Origin: Adineta steineri
Taxonomy: Eukaryota > Rotifera > Eurotatoria > Adinetida > Adinetidae
Direction of reading: 5' to 3'
Length of the DNA stretch: 64,000 bases
Assembly (NCBI GenBank): GCA_905250115.1
Contig: CAJNOI010000091.1
Span: 186,001 to 250,000 of the forward strand
The notes under the pieces were generated by a model. It did not search any database. It had not been told where the DNA came from and was given only the letters and a program-made list of their open reading frames with translations. Shown here piece by piece: positions 23,961 to 36,501 of this stretch (positions are counted from its first letter, which is position 1; every line of letters starts with the position of its first letter). The position numbers were made by a program, and so were the translations under genes.

Positions 23961-26900
23961 ATGACCAGCTTATATTTCATGTTTTTACTTGCTCAATTCA
24001 TTCTTATCATTGGTATGATTTTTTTTTATCAATTATTGTATGTTATAATCTTCAAAATTTTAGACAGTGTCAACTCAGAAAATCCATCGACTAATCGTCA
24101 GATGTGTACAAAGGTATGTTATTGAATTCATTGATTGAGAGATGAGATATTAATCATATGAAGTTCAGATAGTAAATAGAAATTCTTTTTCAAATAAAAT
24201 GTGAGTTCAATAAGAATATTGCGTTTATGTTATTTCCGAGGTTGATGATTAAATATTTATTTTTATTGTATTTTAAGTGCAAAATCTAATAGTAAAAGTT
24301 CAATTTATTACTAATATGTAATATATTAATGAAATGAATTTTATGTATGATTAAATCGATTCGAAAGAATTCAATTGTAACATTGAATTCCTTAGAGTGT
24401 TTTTTAATATCTCACATATATATTTTACAAATCGCTTAGCAATATACATGTCTCCATAGTCTACTATTATTAATCACATGTATAATATAAAAAAAAGAAA
24501 GAAATTTCATTCTAGTGTTAAAATAATTTTCCAATCGACCTCGAGATGTATTCTCTATCATTTGATTAATACAAAAAAGAAAAGTTTTACTATCACATAT
24601 TCATCATGTAAAATTTACATGGTAACGAAATGCTTTTGTAGCGCAAACTCTACACTTTTAGAAAATATAAGAATCATCGTAGACTAAAAATTGAATCTAG
24701 AAATTTTAGAAGAAAAGTATTTTTTTTCGAGTATATAGTGGTTTGAAAAAGAATTGGAACAATTTGAGCGTACAAACATTCAGTGTTTTCTGGATTTTTT
24801 GGCGCGGTAGTTATAGATTCATACTTACGAGACAATCTATTAAAAACATCAATTTTCTTTTTTATCGTTGTATAATGATAGCCTGATGTAGCAAAGACGG
24901 ACAGTGTAAAATCATGTAATATTCTTGTATTACATTATTAGTCAATGGGAATTCATTCTACCACCAAAATCTACTGGTATACAAAGATAACATTGTCTAC
25001 AACCAGTTATTAATTTAATAAGTTTGAAAGTCAAGGTTTTTTAGAATACCGAGCAGTCTAGGATCACAAAAGTATGATTAATGTAAAATCCAGCCGAAAA
25101 ATCGAAGAATTGATTAGACGAAATAAAGAGGTGATAGTGGAAAAATAACGGGAACAATATAAATTCACTAAAACCTCTTAGTGTTTGTATAAAACTGAAT
25201 ATTATTATTGGAAAAATTATAATCAGTTTGATTAAAAGCAAATGTTTCTCGGTTAGTGAATAAAATAGTTGAATTAGAGTGTGTCACAGGCTGAAGATTT
25301 ATTTTTGCAAACCACTGTATAACTCTTGTGATATATTGAAAAATGTTTCGTTTAGCTTCAATCAATGCTTTCTTATGGTAAATATCAAACATCTCAATTA
25401 TCATCAAATATAACATATGTACCACGTATTTATGCTCAAAATTTTCTTGCTTATTCATCAATGGATGATTTATTAATATTTATTGAACCCAAACATCAAA
25501 TACATGTTTATAGTGCACAAACTATTCAATTAATTGTTAATATAAGCACAACTGATGTTGTTATTGCATCATCATGTCAATCATTAATATCTGAATCTCC
25601 TCATGAATTATTTTTTATCTATATTAATCATTCATTAACAAATTTAATTGGTTTACGTGTATGTCAAGTACATTTTGATATCTATAAATTAAATTTTATT
25701 CCAAATTATTGTATTGAATTAATCAAACTTCAATATGATCAACCAAATTTACGTTTATATGGTTTTACAATAAAACGTGATCATGCAGGAACAGATAAAT
25801 CTCTTTTATTTATATCAACAGAAATTGGTATAATCTATGCTATATTTGAAACACGTACAGGTGTTTTATCTAATGAACCATTAATTCTTAATGAAACATT
25901 AAATGAAGGTAGTATAGTTTTATCAGCATCAAATTCAATTTATTATGCTAGTAAACAAGAACATTTAATATATGAATTACGTATAACACGTGATTTTCGT
26001 TTATATTATGGAAATATAACTAAAACAAATGCAATTAAATCTCCATTTGGTTTAGTTGCCGATGAATGTAATCATTTGTAAGTTTATTAATTGATTTGAA
26101 GAATTTTATTTCAATCTATTTTTTGTCAATAGATATATTGCAACACGTTCAATGATATTAATTATGTATGTTCAAGCATCTGTAACAATACGAAGTGTAT
26201 TTTCTAAAGCATCTGATTTACCAATAACACTTGAACGACTTAACGCAACTACATATGTTTATGCGACAATAAAAAGACATTCAACTAAATCACGACCTTA
26301 TTGGATGTTTAATTTTCTTTATTTTATTGGTAGGATTAAGAAAAATATTTTTAAGAATTTATCGATTGTTTTTTCTTTTAGAGCCAGAAAAGAATCTTCC
26401 TGCTACTCGACATCCTGGTAAGAATATTTTTATATTTGCTTTTGTTATTGTGAATCACATGTTAACCTGCTTTAACCATCACTATCCTTCCCTTATTGTC
26501 TATAGTTTTTAAATTGGATGATAAATTGGATGTTGATATTAGAACAATTAATGAAGCGAATATACCAGTACTTTATCCATTATCGTATTCGTTATTATCA
26601 ATGACAAATACAACAAAAATATATACACAATTTTCGTCAACACAAAGACAACCTTTTGCACGATTTAGAAAAAAGAAAAAGTTAAATTCGGATCAAACAA
26701 ATAATTCTGATGAACAAGAAAAGTCATCAACAATTAGAAATGATTTATCTTTGAATGAACAATCGAAATCTGATTTACCAGATGAATTTCAATCTACGGA
26801 TTTTGACGATGATCCTGAAAATATTGATGATTCACAATTCGATTTTCCAGAACCAACAACAACTCCAATAATCGATGAAGAAAATCAGTTTGAACCAACT

Positions 26901-29900
26901 ACAGAATTAGTCACATTACAAAATGACTCAAACAAAAGAAAAAACTTGACTTTAAGTCAAGACGAATCTCAAGAACAATCATCTGATGAACAACTGATTT
27001 CAAATCAGTTAACTACTACTACAATAAATCCTCAAGAAACTCGATTTCCTGATACGGATCTCTCGCAATACTTTAAAACAAACGAAAATTTATCGTTGCG
27101 TGATAAAGAATTATTATATAATTATTTAACAAAATATCCATCATCCGATTCAAAATCGCTAAATGACACGTTTCACATAGGAGAAACATTATTTACCAAA
27201 AATGATTTACAATCCTATCTAGAAGGTCGTACAAATCTCTCGCAGACTCAAATAGCTCAGATACAAAACTATCTAGCTCAACAATTATCATCTGATCCAA
27301 ATCGATTTTTAAAAAACATAACAAGTACTAAACGACCAAGAATACACGATAACCATCGACACGAACAAGATCAACAGGGAGAAGATTATTTAGAAGAATT
27401 ACTACCATTAGATCCTACGTATTTGAATAGCACAAAAGATTCAGAAAAAATATTATTTACAGTTGATGATCTACGAGCATATTTACAAGGAAATGAGAAT
27501 TTATCACCAGCTCAACAGAAACAAATCGAAGCTTATCTTGAAAGACAATTCTCACTCAATCGAACTATATTTTCGAAATATCCAATCTCTGAAAATACAC
27601 ATGATACCGAACAAAATACAAAATTGAAAGATTTTCTAAAAAAAATACCGCTCATTAATTCGACATATTTCAATTTATCAACTGATTCAGAACAAGTACT
27701 CATTTCTAAAGATGATTTACAATCATATCTAGAAGGGCGAGGAAATCTATCAAAGACTCAAGAAACACAAATACAAGCTTATCTTGCTAAACAATCAGCA
27801 TCAGATCGGAATATATTTTCAAAGTATTTAACAACCACGAACAAACCAAAAAGACCTTTAATACCCGGCACGAATATATATTCTGATCTCGAAAGCGAAG
27901 GAGATCAATCAGAAGAGTTACTACCGTTGGATCTCACACATGAAGAAAAATTATTATTCACTACTGATGATTTGAAATCGTACTTAAAAGGACGTGGAAA
28001 CTTATCATTAGCTCAACAGAAACAAATTGACGCTTATCTTACTAGACAATCTGCACTTAATCAAACTATATTTTCGAAAAATACTTTAACTACAAAACGA
28101 CCAACAGTACCATTTAGATCCGATGAAGATACAATGTTAGAAAATTTACTTAACAAAATGCCACTCGTTGATTCTAAGTATTATAATATTTCCACCAATT
28201 CAGAAAAAATATTAATCCCAAAAGATGATTTAAAATTATATTTACAAGGACGAGGAAATCTATCGAAGATTCAAGAAACGCAAGTACAAACATATATAGC
28301 TGAACAATCTCCGTCTGATCAACATATACTTTCAAAGTATTTAACAAGTACCGTTAAGCCAAGAACTGAAGGAGATCATTCATTCATCAAAGATACACAC
28401 TCAAAGAATTATACCGAAGAAGAATTATTATCCGATTTAGATTATTTCGAACGTACAACAAATTCAGAAGAAAGATCATTTACTACTGATGATTTACGTT
28501 CGTATTTACTAGGACATGGGAATCTATCTTTAGCACAAAAAACACAAATTGAACAATATTTAGCTAAACAATCACCTTCGAAACAAAACATTTTCTCAAA
28601 ATATTTAACAACTACAACAGCATCAGGAACTATACATGATAATTATCGGAATAGAAACAGAAAATTAGAAGAATTACTTAATAAGATTCCGCTCGTTGAT
28701 TCAAAATATTATAATATCTCTACAAATACAGAACATATATTAATTCCGAAAGATGATTTGAAATTATATTTACAAGGACAAGGAAATCTATCGAAAATAC
28801 AAGAAGAGCAAGTAAAAGCTTATTTAGCTAAACAATCACCATCGGATCAAAACATATTTTCCTCATATTTTTCCAGTACAAAGCGACCAACTGAAAACAC
28901 AGAAACAGATGATTATTTCGATGAAATATTACCATTTGATTCTACACATCTAAATCATACGATAACATCAGAAGAAAACTTATTTTCCTACGATGATTTA
29001 CGATCGTATTTGCAAGGACGTGGAAATTTCTCCGACGTCCAGAGAGCACAAATTCAAGCATATTTAGATGAGCAGTCGTCATCTGGTAAAAATATTTTTT
29101 CAAAATTTCTGAAAACTACGAAACCGACAACTAGAATATACTCATCAGATGATCGAATACATCACGATTCTACCGCGGAAGATAAAAAATTAGAAGATTT
29201 ACTGAATAAGATACCCATGATTGATTCAAAACATTTTAACATTTCAACTGGTTCAGAACAAATACTCATCTCTAAAGATGATTTACGTTCATATCTAAAA
29301 GGACGAAAAAATCTATCGAAGACTCAAGAAGAACAAGTAAAAGCTTATTTCGCTAAACAATCAGAATCAGATCAAGAGATATTTTCACAATACTTAACAA
29401 GCACGATCAGACCACGTACGGATATACATCCTGATCTACAATCAGAAGATCATTCACAAGAATTATTACCATTGGATTTTACATATTTTAACAACACAGA
29501 ACATCCAGAAAAAATATTGTTCACTGTCGATGATCTCAAAGCACATCTACAAGGACAAGGAAACTTAACAGAAGCTCAAAAGACACANNNNNNNNNNAAA
29601 ACTACAAAGAAACCAAAAGATCAAAATTATCGTGACCAGAGTAGAAAACTAGAAGATTTTTTAAACAAGATACCAATGATCGATTCAAAACATTTTAACA
29701 TTTCAACTGGTTCAGAAAAAGTAGTTATTTCTAAAGATGACTTACGTTCATATCTACAAGGACGAAAAAATCTATCAAAGATAGAAGAAGAGCAAATAAA
29801 AGCTTATTTTGAAAAACAATCAGAATCTGATCAAGAGATATTTTCGAAGTTTTTAACAAGCACAACTAAACCGCGAAGACCTTTAATACCTGGTATGGAT

Positions 29901-32900
29901 CCACAATACGATATTGACGAAGAAACAGATGATACACATGATGAAAATGAAGAACGCGAACTACTACCATTGGATCTTACATATTTCAATGATACAAACA
30001 ATCCAGAAGGGATATTATTTAATGTGGATGATTTGCGTTCGTATTTGGAAGGACGAGGTAATCTAACAGAAGCTCAACAAGCACAAATTGAAGCTTATCT
30101 AGCAAGACAATCATCATCAAATCAAAGTATCTTTTCGAAGTATTCCAAAACAACAAGGCGACCATCTAAAATATTTATATCAGATGATAATACATATGAT
30201 GATGATGATGATCTAAGTCAAGAAATAGATTTGGAAGATGTTCTAAACAGAATACCAATAATAGACTCGAAATACTTTAACTTTTCAACGGATTCAGAAA
30301 AAATATTAATTTCGAAAGATGATTTGCGAGCTTATTTACAAGGCCGAACGAATCTATCAAAAAGTCAAGAAGTAGGAATTCAAACTTATTTAACGAAACA
30401 TACATCAGTAGGTAACGACACATTATTTATATTCAATGCAACCCTAACCCCTGCACATCGTTTACGACTATGGTCACAACTTTTCCCATCACCTTCTTAT
30501 TTGAGCACTAGATCACCAAAATTTACACGATTATCGTCACGAAAAGTTGTTTCAGAAAAGAACAGAAGAACAACAATGTCACTTAATTCGAACTTCAACT
30601 CGACTGATTCTTCGGCATTTACTAGCACAAGGAAGTCACCGCATAAATTTTCATCGAAGGAAACAATGGACGGAGCTAGTACATTATACACAGCTAAACA
30701 AAAATTAATTACTACTACTTCTGGTGACATATTTTGGTCTTCTTCATTAAGAACACATCGTTCACGTTCTAGATCAACTACTTCTTCTGGATCCTTGGAT
30801 ACTAGTAGAACACAATCATCCAGAACTATATCTGATCAATACACTTCTAAACCATCAAAAGATCGTATTGAGTCATCGCCATCATCTTCCTATAGAAAGT
30901 CTAGTGAAATACCGTTTAATAATGATAAAACGATATCCACAATTGTTACTTCTACATTTAATCCTCATGGTTCGTCAGCAAGAATATCAGAGAAAACTTC
31001 AACAGGTTCTATTATAACCAGTACTGACAAACATAATCTTGGAATCTCTGACTATCGATCATGGGAAGTAAATGACAAACAACGAATATCATCAACTGTA
31101 TCACCATGGTTTACCGATAAATATCATGATGGTTTTAATTTTGATCGATCTTCATTCCGTTCATCAACAATGTATCCATATTTTTATGACGCAAAAACTT
31201 CATCAACATTTAAACAATCATTTTTTGACCTATATGATCCATTATCAACAACACCAGAACGTCGATATAGAACTCGAAAACAAAAAGTCATCCGTTGGCG
31301 AACTCTACAATCATCTGCTAGTTCTCCTTTATTGCCTGTAACACTTTCAACTTCAATTCACGGTATGTCATTTTTTTTTAAATATAATATCTCCTTACTT
31401 TTATATCATTCAGATGATAAATTAACAACATCTAATCCATTATCTACTTGGCATTCAGAACGAACTCCTCCTGAACAACAACAAACAATTGTTATTAAAC
31501 CACCAATAACTAAAAATGATTCAAATATATTTTTCTCTAATGATTATCTCAATCAAATATTTCAAAATCTTTCAGCTTTAACTAATTCTTCTGATGATAA
31601 ATTTATTTATTTAAATTTAATTGATCATCCACCATCATCATGGAATTTATCAATAAAATCTAATGAAAGTATTACACTTGATATTGCATTACCATTATCA
31701 ACTAATTCAACTTCAAGAACAAATTTAACATTTGGAAATATTGAAGCTAATCGTTTTTCAACAAATATTATTGGTAAACCAATTAATTTACATGTCGATC
31801 GTGTTCATACCAAAGAATTTCTATTAAAAATGAATAATACTAATGATGATGATGATGATGATATGAAATCAAATAATCATCAAAGTCAACAATTATCTGA
31901 TGTTATTATTGGTCATGTTAAAAGTGAAAAATTTCAATTAAATTTTACTAAATCTGATAAAATGCATGTATATGTATATCAAGTTGATTCAGCAACAGCT
32001 GAACTTTATTTTGATAGTAGTTTTTGTACAAATGATAGCAGTTTAGAAATAAATTTAAATCTTTCAGAAAATGGTAAAACAAAATTTTCATGTTTTTATT
32101 ATTCTTATAAATTGTTTTTTTTTGTTTATTTTTTAGGAACAATTCGTTATGGTAATCGAACACCTATTCATATTGGACCAGTTTTTACTCGAGTACATAT
32201 GCTTAAACATTCATGTGAACGTAATCAACCATTATTATTATATTTTGATATATGTCAACGACAAAATCCATGTACAAATAATGGTACATGTGTATCTATT
32301 ATACCAAATTATAATGATACATCTTATACTTCAAGTGAAACTGGAGATATTGATTATAAATGTAATTGTCCATTACATACATCAGGCGATCATTGTCAAT
32401 ATTTACAATATCCATTTGGATTTTGTTTAAATGGTGGAACAGTTTATCGTACTTATGATATATATAATAAATCAATTGAAAAATGTCTTTGCCCAATAGC
32501 TTTTTATGGTGATTATTGTGAAGAAAATGTTGACAATTGTATTGGAATTAGTTGTTCAAATCATGGAATATGTGAAGATGGTATTGATGCATATCAATGT
32601 TCATGTTATGATGGATTTTATGGTTCACATTGTGAACGAAAGAATGTACAAACTGTTATATTACAAGCAGCAAGTCGTTCATTTGGTATTATTGCAATTT
32701 TATTAATATTTGCTATAGCTGGTTTAGTTATAGCTAGTGATATTCATACATATATAACAAGAAAACATGAAAGAAGTATTATATTAAACAAACTTCCACG
32801 TGTTACATCAGAAATATTTGAAAATTCTGTACTATTACTTGGATTTGGTGATGCTCCTATTGAAATGAATGATTTAGCAACTAATCCAATAGTACAAAAA

Positions 32901-33026
32901 CGAGATAAACCTAAAAGTCGACAAATAAAAAGAACAGCACGTAATCGAAAACCACCAAATAGTCATAGATACATTGCAAGAAGAAGACGATTAGTAACAT
33001 TACCCAAATCATCATCAGGACGTTAA
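23961..33026 (+). CDS. Large type I membrane protein with 13 internal repeats and EGF domains
   Basis: Eight exons: 23961-24012, 24064-24113, 25356-26077, 26133-26329, 26382-26417, 26506-31362, 31414-32073, 32137-33026; 2487 residues counting four unknown residues at an N run. In order: signal peptide (TSLYFMFLLAQFILIIG); a 300-residue ectodomain with beta-propeller-like spacing; an Asp/Glu/Ser-rich linker; 13 repeats of about 80 residues (about 540-1655) centred on DDLRSYLQGRGNLS..Q..QI.AYLA.QS; a Ser/Thr/Arg-rich stretch; three EGF-like domains (QNPCTNNGTC..., FCLNGGTVY..., NCIGISCSNHGIC...); a membrane span near 2370-2392 (SFGIIAILLIFAIAGLVIAS); and an Arg/Lys-rich cytoplasmic tail. A cell-surface or matrix role is likely, but I do not recognise an orthologue. 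Start choice: the ATG at 23934 would add nine residues. Confidence 0.85.
24736..25317. mobile_element. Tc1/mariner-like non-autonomous element in intron 2 of the EGF-repeat gene
   Basis: The left end TAGTGGTTTGAAAAAGAATTGG and the right end (opposite strand) CAGTGGTTTGCAAAAATAAAT are diverged inverted repeats of Tc1/mariner type. TA dinucleotides flank both ends (24734-24735, 25318-25319). It is 582 bp without an intact transposase. It ends 38 bp before exon 3 and accounts for much of an intron of 1242 bp, far larger than the others in this gene. Confidence 0.75.
27061..30415 (+). repeat. Thirteen-unit protein-coding repeat with alternating A and B forms
   Basis: After a first solitary unit, the repeats alternate. 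Form A begins ELLPLD.TY.N.T...EKILFT.DDL; form B begins LEDLLNKIPLIDSKYFNISTDSEKILISKDDL. Both continue into YLQGRGNLS..QE.QI.AYLAKQS.SDQNIFSKYLTTT.KP. There are thus about six A-B dimers in one 4857-bp exon, which suggests growth by dimer duplication. Confidence 0.92.
29588..29597. other. 10-N assembly gap inside the repeat array
   Basis: The gap falls inside repeat unit 10, between QKT and KTTKKP. Comparison with other units shows roughly 25 residues should stand there, so about 75 bp seem to be missing and the 10-N length is not the true size. Confidence 0.85.
31363..31413 (+). other. 51-bp intron of the EGF-repeat gene, readable through
   Basis: The GTATGT donor and TATCATTCAG acceptor are good, and removal leaves the frame intact. 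The intron is a multiple of three with no stop, so the unspliced form also reads through. Confidence 0.75.
32074..32136 (+). other. 63-bp intron of the EGF-repeat gene, readable through
   Basis: A GTAAAA donor and a T-rich tract to TTTTTTAG are present. Splicing gives ENGTIRYGN; retention would insert 21 mostly hydrophobic and aromatic residues. It too is a multiple of three without a stop. Confidence 0.8.
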
Positions 33027-33483
33027 TTATTTATCAGTCACTTTTAAAAATCTTATCTTTTCTTCTTGTTTTGTTTGCTTTTTTTTCTTTCTTTTGCTTT
33101 TGTTTGATATCTATATTTGATAATAATAACAATGTCTTATAATTATTTCAAAATTCAACATAAAAAAACACATTCTCATACTGTTCAAACGTTTTGAATA
33201 TACAGAGTAATTATCATTTAACAATGAAAAATTTCCTTAGTCATTCAGAAAATATTTATCTTTTCTGCATATATCTATATAATCGAACAACAGTTGCTGG
33301 TAAATAATAATCCTTCAAATATGCAATAACAAAACAAACTTTACTGTATCACATAACATGGCAAAGCATGTAGATAATTTGTCGTATATCAACAAATTAT
33401 AGTATTACAATTTCCTCAGATCACAATAGAAGTAAAAGACTATGATATAACATAAATTAAGAAAATCTTGATAAAAACTAGAA
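33027..33483. other. Spacer after the EGF-repeat gene
   Basis: T-rich immediately after the stop, then AT-rich; nothing recognised. Confidence 0.5.
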
Positions 33484-33497
33484 TAGATTAACAACGA

Positions 33498-33804
33498 GGG
33501 GGAAACAACAGAGATTTCACCCTGAAGTCTAATGAAGTCTCATGAAGTCTTCTAGAGTTTCTATCCATGCATGTATTCCACGAGGAGACGGAGGATAAAC
33601 AACAGAGATTTCATGCGTGAAGTATCATGAAGTCTTTTGAAGTTTTGGAAGTCTATTGAAGTCTTTGTAGTCTATTGAAGTCTTTGAAGTCTACTGAAGT
33701 TTTCAAAGTCTTGCGAAGTCTTTCGAAAAACTGAAGTCTCGCTTGTTGAAGTCTTGCGAAGTCTTTCGAAGTCTTTGAAGTCCTGAAGTCCCCTGTTTCC
33801 TCCC
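33498..33804. mobile_element. GAAGTCTT-rich element with a 14-bp flanking duplication
   Basis: TAGATTAACAACGA stands at both flanks (33484-33497 and 33805-33818). The 307-bp interior starts GGGGGAAACAACAG and ends CTGTTTCCTCCC, short imperfect inverted ends. It holds an imperfect tandem array of GAAGTCTT/GAAGTCTA units, plus two copies of a GGAAACAACAGAGATTTCA-like stretch (33499 and about 33590). No coding capacity. The superfamily is not recognised. Confidence 0.75.
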
Positions 33805-33818
33805 TAGATTAACAACGA

Positions 33819-34762
33819 ACGATTACTGAAATAATTAACAATATTTTATCATTTTAGTCAGTATGCAGAATGTATATTAACGGTTCATTTTCACTTATGT
33901 GATAAGGAGAGAATATTATCATTTTTGGATTATATCATCTTTTATGATCATATGCAATCCATACTTGAATAGTATGAGATTAAATATAAATAATTTTCCA
34001 TGATTTAATATCACGGTGTTAAGTATTTAAATATTAAAACACTAGAAGTGTGACAATTTCATTTAAAAGATTAAATAAATTGATTTAATCTGTATATATG
34101 ATATTATCTAAAGTCATTGTACTGATTTACAAAATGATAACAGTAATCAATCAGTGTTAATCTCGACACAATTCTTCAAAAGAGATGAAATAAATTTGAG
34201 TAAGAAAGTAATTCTATAATCTATTATTCATACAAAATAACATCAATCATTACCTACAAGCTATTAAATATTATGTAAAATCATTTACTCTGCGTAGTAA
34301 AGAAAAATATAAATTTATAGTTCATTTTAAACTTATTATATACATCTATTCATTGTTAAAATTGTCCTTCTTTCAATCATAGAAAATTATTGGTTTATAG
34401 AATTTATCATAAATATAGTCATTCTACATATATATGTTCAATAAGAAAAGAAATGTATGTTAAAATGCTTCTAGTTCACTCATTTATCATGTCGATTGAA
34501 CATGTAATAGCTTTGTTCGCGTGTCCATACGTTTACTCATAATTCATTGTTCAGACAGTCAATCAGCTACACTCGATTTCGCTTTTCACTAATGACTAAT
34601 AGTTATGTTCTTCGGTACATTACTGTGAATAAAACAGACATACACACACACACACACACACAGAAAAAGAACAAAGAATGATAATATGAAAAACCAATTC
34701 GTACATAAATGACAAAAAAAAGAGAGGAAAAACTCGTTTATATATATATATACAATAAATAT
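33819..34762. other. Spacer downstream of the Wnt gene
   Basis: AT-rich with a (CA)n microsatellite at about 34639-34662; no gene seen. The last part is expected to carry the Wnt 3' UTR. Confidence 0.5.
34639..34662. repeat. CA dinucleotide microsatellite
   Basis: About twelve CA units, roughly 100 bp downstream of the Wnt stop codon and so probably in or near its 3' UTR. Confidence 0.9.
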
Positions 34763-36501
34763 TTACAAGCAACGACTTATTTCTTGAGTAGTAACACAAT
34801 TTTGGCATTGAACATAACAACACCATTGAAAACGACAATTACATTTATCACGTACAGTCACTATTTGAGATTGATAACCACGATTACAACAAAGTAAATC
34901 ACAACCATCAATTGCACGTGAACTTCGATTACATACACGTCCTATTGTACCAAATGAACCTGTATTCAAATTAATTTCACAATAATTAGGACTTGAATTA
35001 TAATAAATTAAATCATTTTTATATGTTGTTGCTGTTGTTGTTGTTTGTTTAGTCATATGATATGGAATATTCCGTGGTATAAAACGTAATTTTTTATCAA
35101 ATAAACTTCGTTGTAAACGTACTTCAATTGATTCATCATAGTATTCTTTAAGTTGTTTCGCTATTTGTGTAAATGAATGAAGTGAACGCCAACATGTTTT
35201 AAATTCACAAGATCCTGATACTCCATGACATTTACATTGACGATCAACAGACGCAAGAATTGTCTAATGAAAAAAACAAACCAATAAAATTTTACAAATA
35301 AAAAGCAATTTTTGTTTTTACTCGAATTCCAACTTGATTATTATGAACATTTAATAAACTTGTTCGATTTTTTGTTATACGTTCTCTAAGATTAACAAAT
35401 TTTCTTGCTAATTCCGAACCAAATAAAACATTATCAGAACATCCAGCCCATCGAATTGAACTATTACTCGTTTTTTCTTTCATTGACATATCACATCCAC
35501 ATGAACTAAGTCTTCCCGTACTACATGCTTTTGTTATTGTATAAGCAATACCAGCCGATGTCAACGCATGTATATATGCTGATTCTTTTGTTCCTACATA
35601 ATTTAAAAGAAAAAAATTTTTTTTTTCATTTTCTTAAAAAAATAACTAAACCTGAATCAAGAATATTTCCAACTAAAGATTTATCTTGAAATAAAGTACA
35701 ATTCCAATGACGATTTTTAAATTGTAATTTACATTCTTCCAATGCTAAATTAGCTCCAAAACGTACAAATGGCATAATAGCTTCATTTCTTTGACAAAAA
35801 CGTATTTGTCTATAACTAAGACCATATTTCATATGACAAAGACCTTGTGTAGCAAATGATATATCAGATACTTGAATAATTGAACTAAAAAATAAAAATA
35901 AAAAAACAAATTTTTCATTTATTCACATCTGTTCACTTGACCTTCACGAAAAAATTTTATGACATATTTGTCCAAGTTTAAATTTTTATGATCAATAAAC
36001 ATTTATATTATTTTCGAATGTAAATAAAAGATATATTTGAAATGATAACCACATGCTGTTTATATGTTTGTTTTACCCACATGGGGAGAAAGATCATTGA
36101 TCTTTTATATGATATATATATGTATGTATGTATTCAAACGGCTTGTGAACGTGCTTTAATGTTTCCTATTCTTCTTTAATATGCATAAGTAAAGAGAATG
36201 ATAAAAATATCAAATAATGAGTTATGTGCATGTCAAAATGCATACAGATGATTTTTGTTACGTTCATTACGTCATTCGTGATCATCATCATTTCCTCTCA
36301 TTTATATTCTCACAAGACAAATTAAATTATACGTATATATCTAAGGTTTTTCTTTTTTTTAAATAAACAAAGACAAAGTTAATGATCCATAGCGCTTATG
36401 ATAAAGTATTGGATAAGAAAAAAATTTTTTTTTTATTATACTTACAGCCATTGTTCACTTGAATTGATTAAAATAACGAAAAGTAAAAGTGATATCTTCA
36501 T
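34763..36501 (-). CDS. Wnt family secreted signalling protein, Wnt4-like
   Basis: Secreted lipid-modified ligand for Frizzled receptors. Four exons in transcription order, 36501-36446, 35884-35652, 35593-35322 and 35263-34763, give 353 residues, the usual Wnt length. A signal peptide (MKISLLLLFVILINS) opens the protein. Wnt hallmarks follow: ALEECKLQFKNRHWNC, SAGIAYTITKACSTG, WAGCSDN, the CKCHGVSGSCE block whose Ser is the palmitoleoylation site, and a Cys-rich C terminus (AIDGCDLLCCNRGY, CNCRFQWCCYVQC..C). The best remembered match is Wnt4, but subfamily assignment needs a tree. A Thr-rich insert (TKQTTTTATT) lies between the two lobes. The first intron is 561 bp; the others are about 58 bp. 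Confidence 0.93.

Noticed and set aside
25041-25461. Minus-strand frames of 66 and 97 codons
   Set aside because: They overlap the mariner-like element and the antisense of a supported exon; no family similarity.
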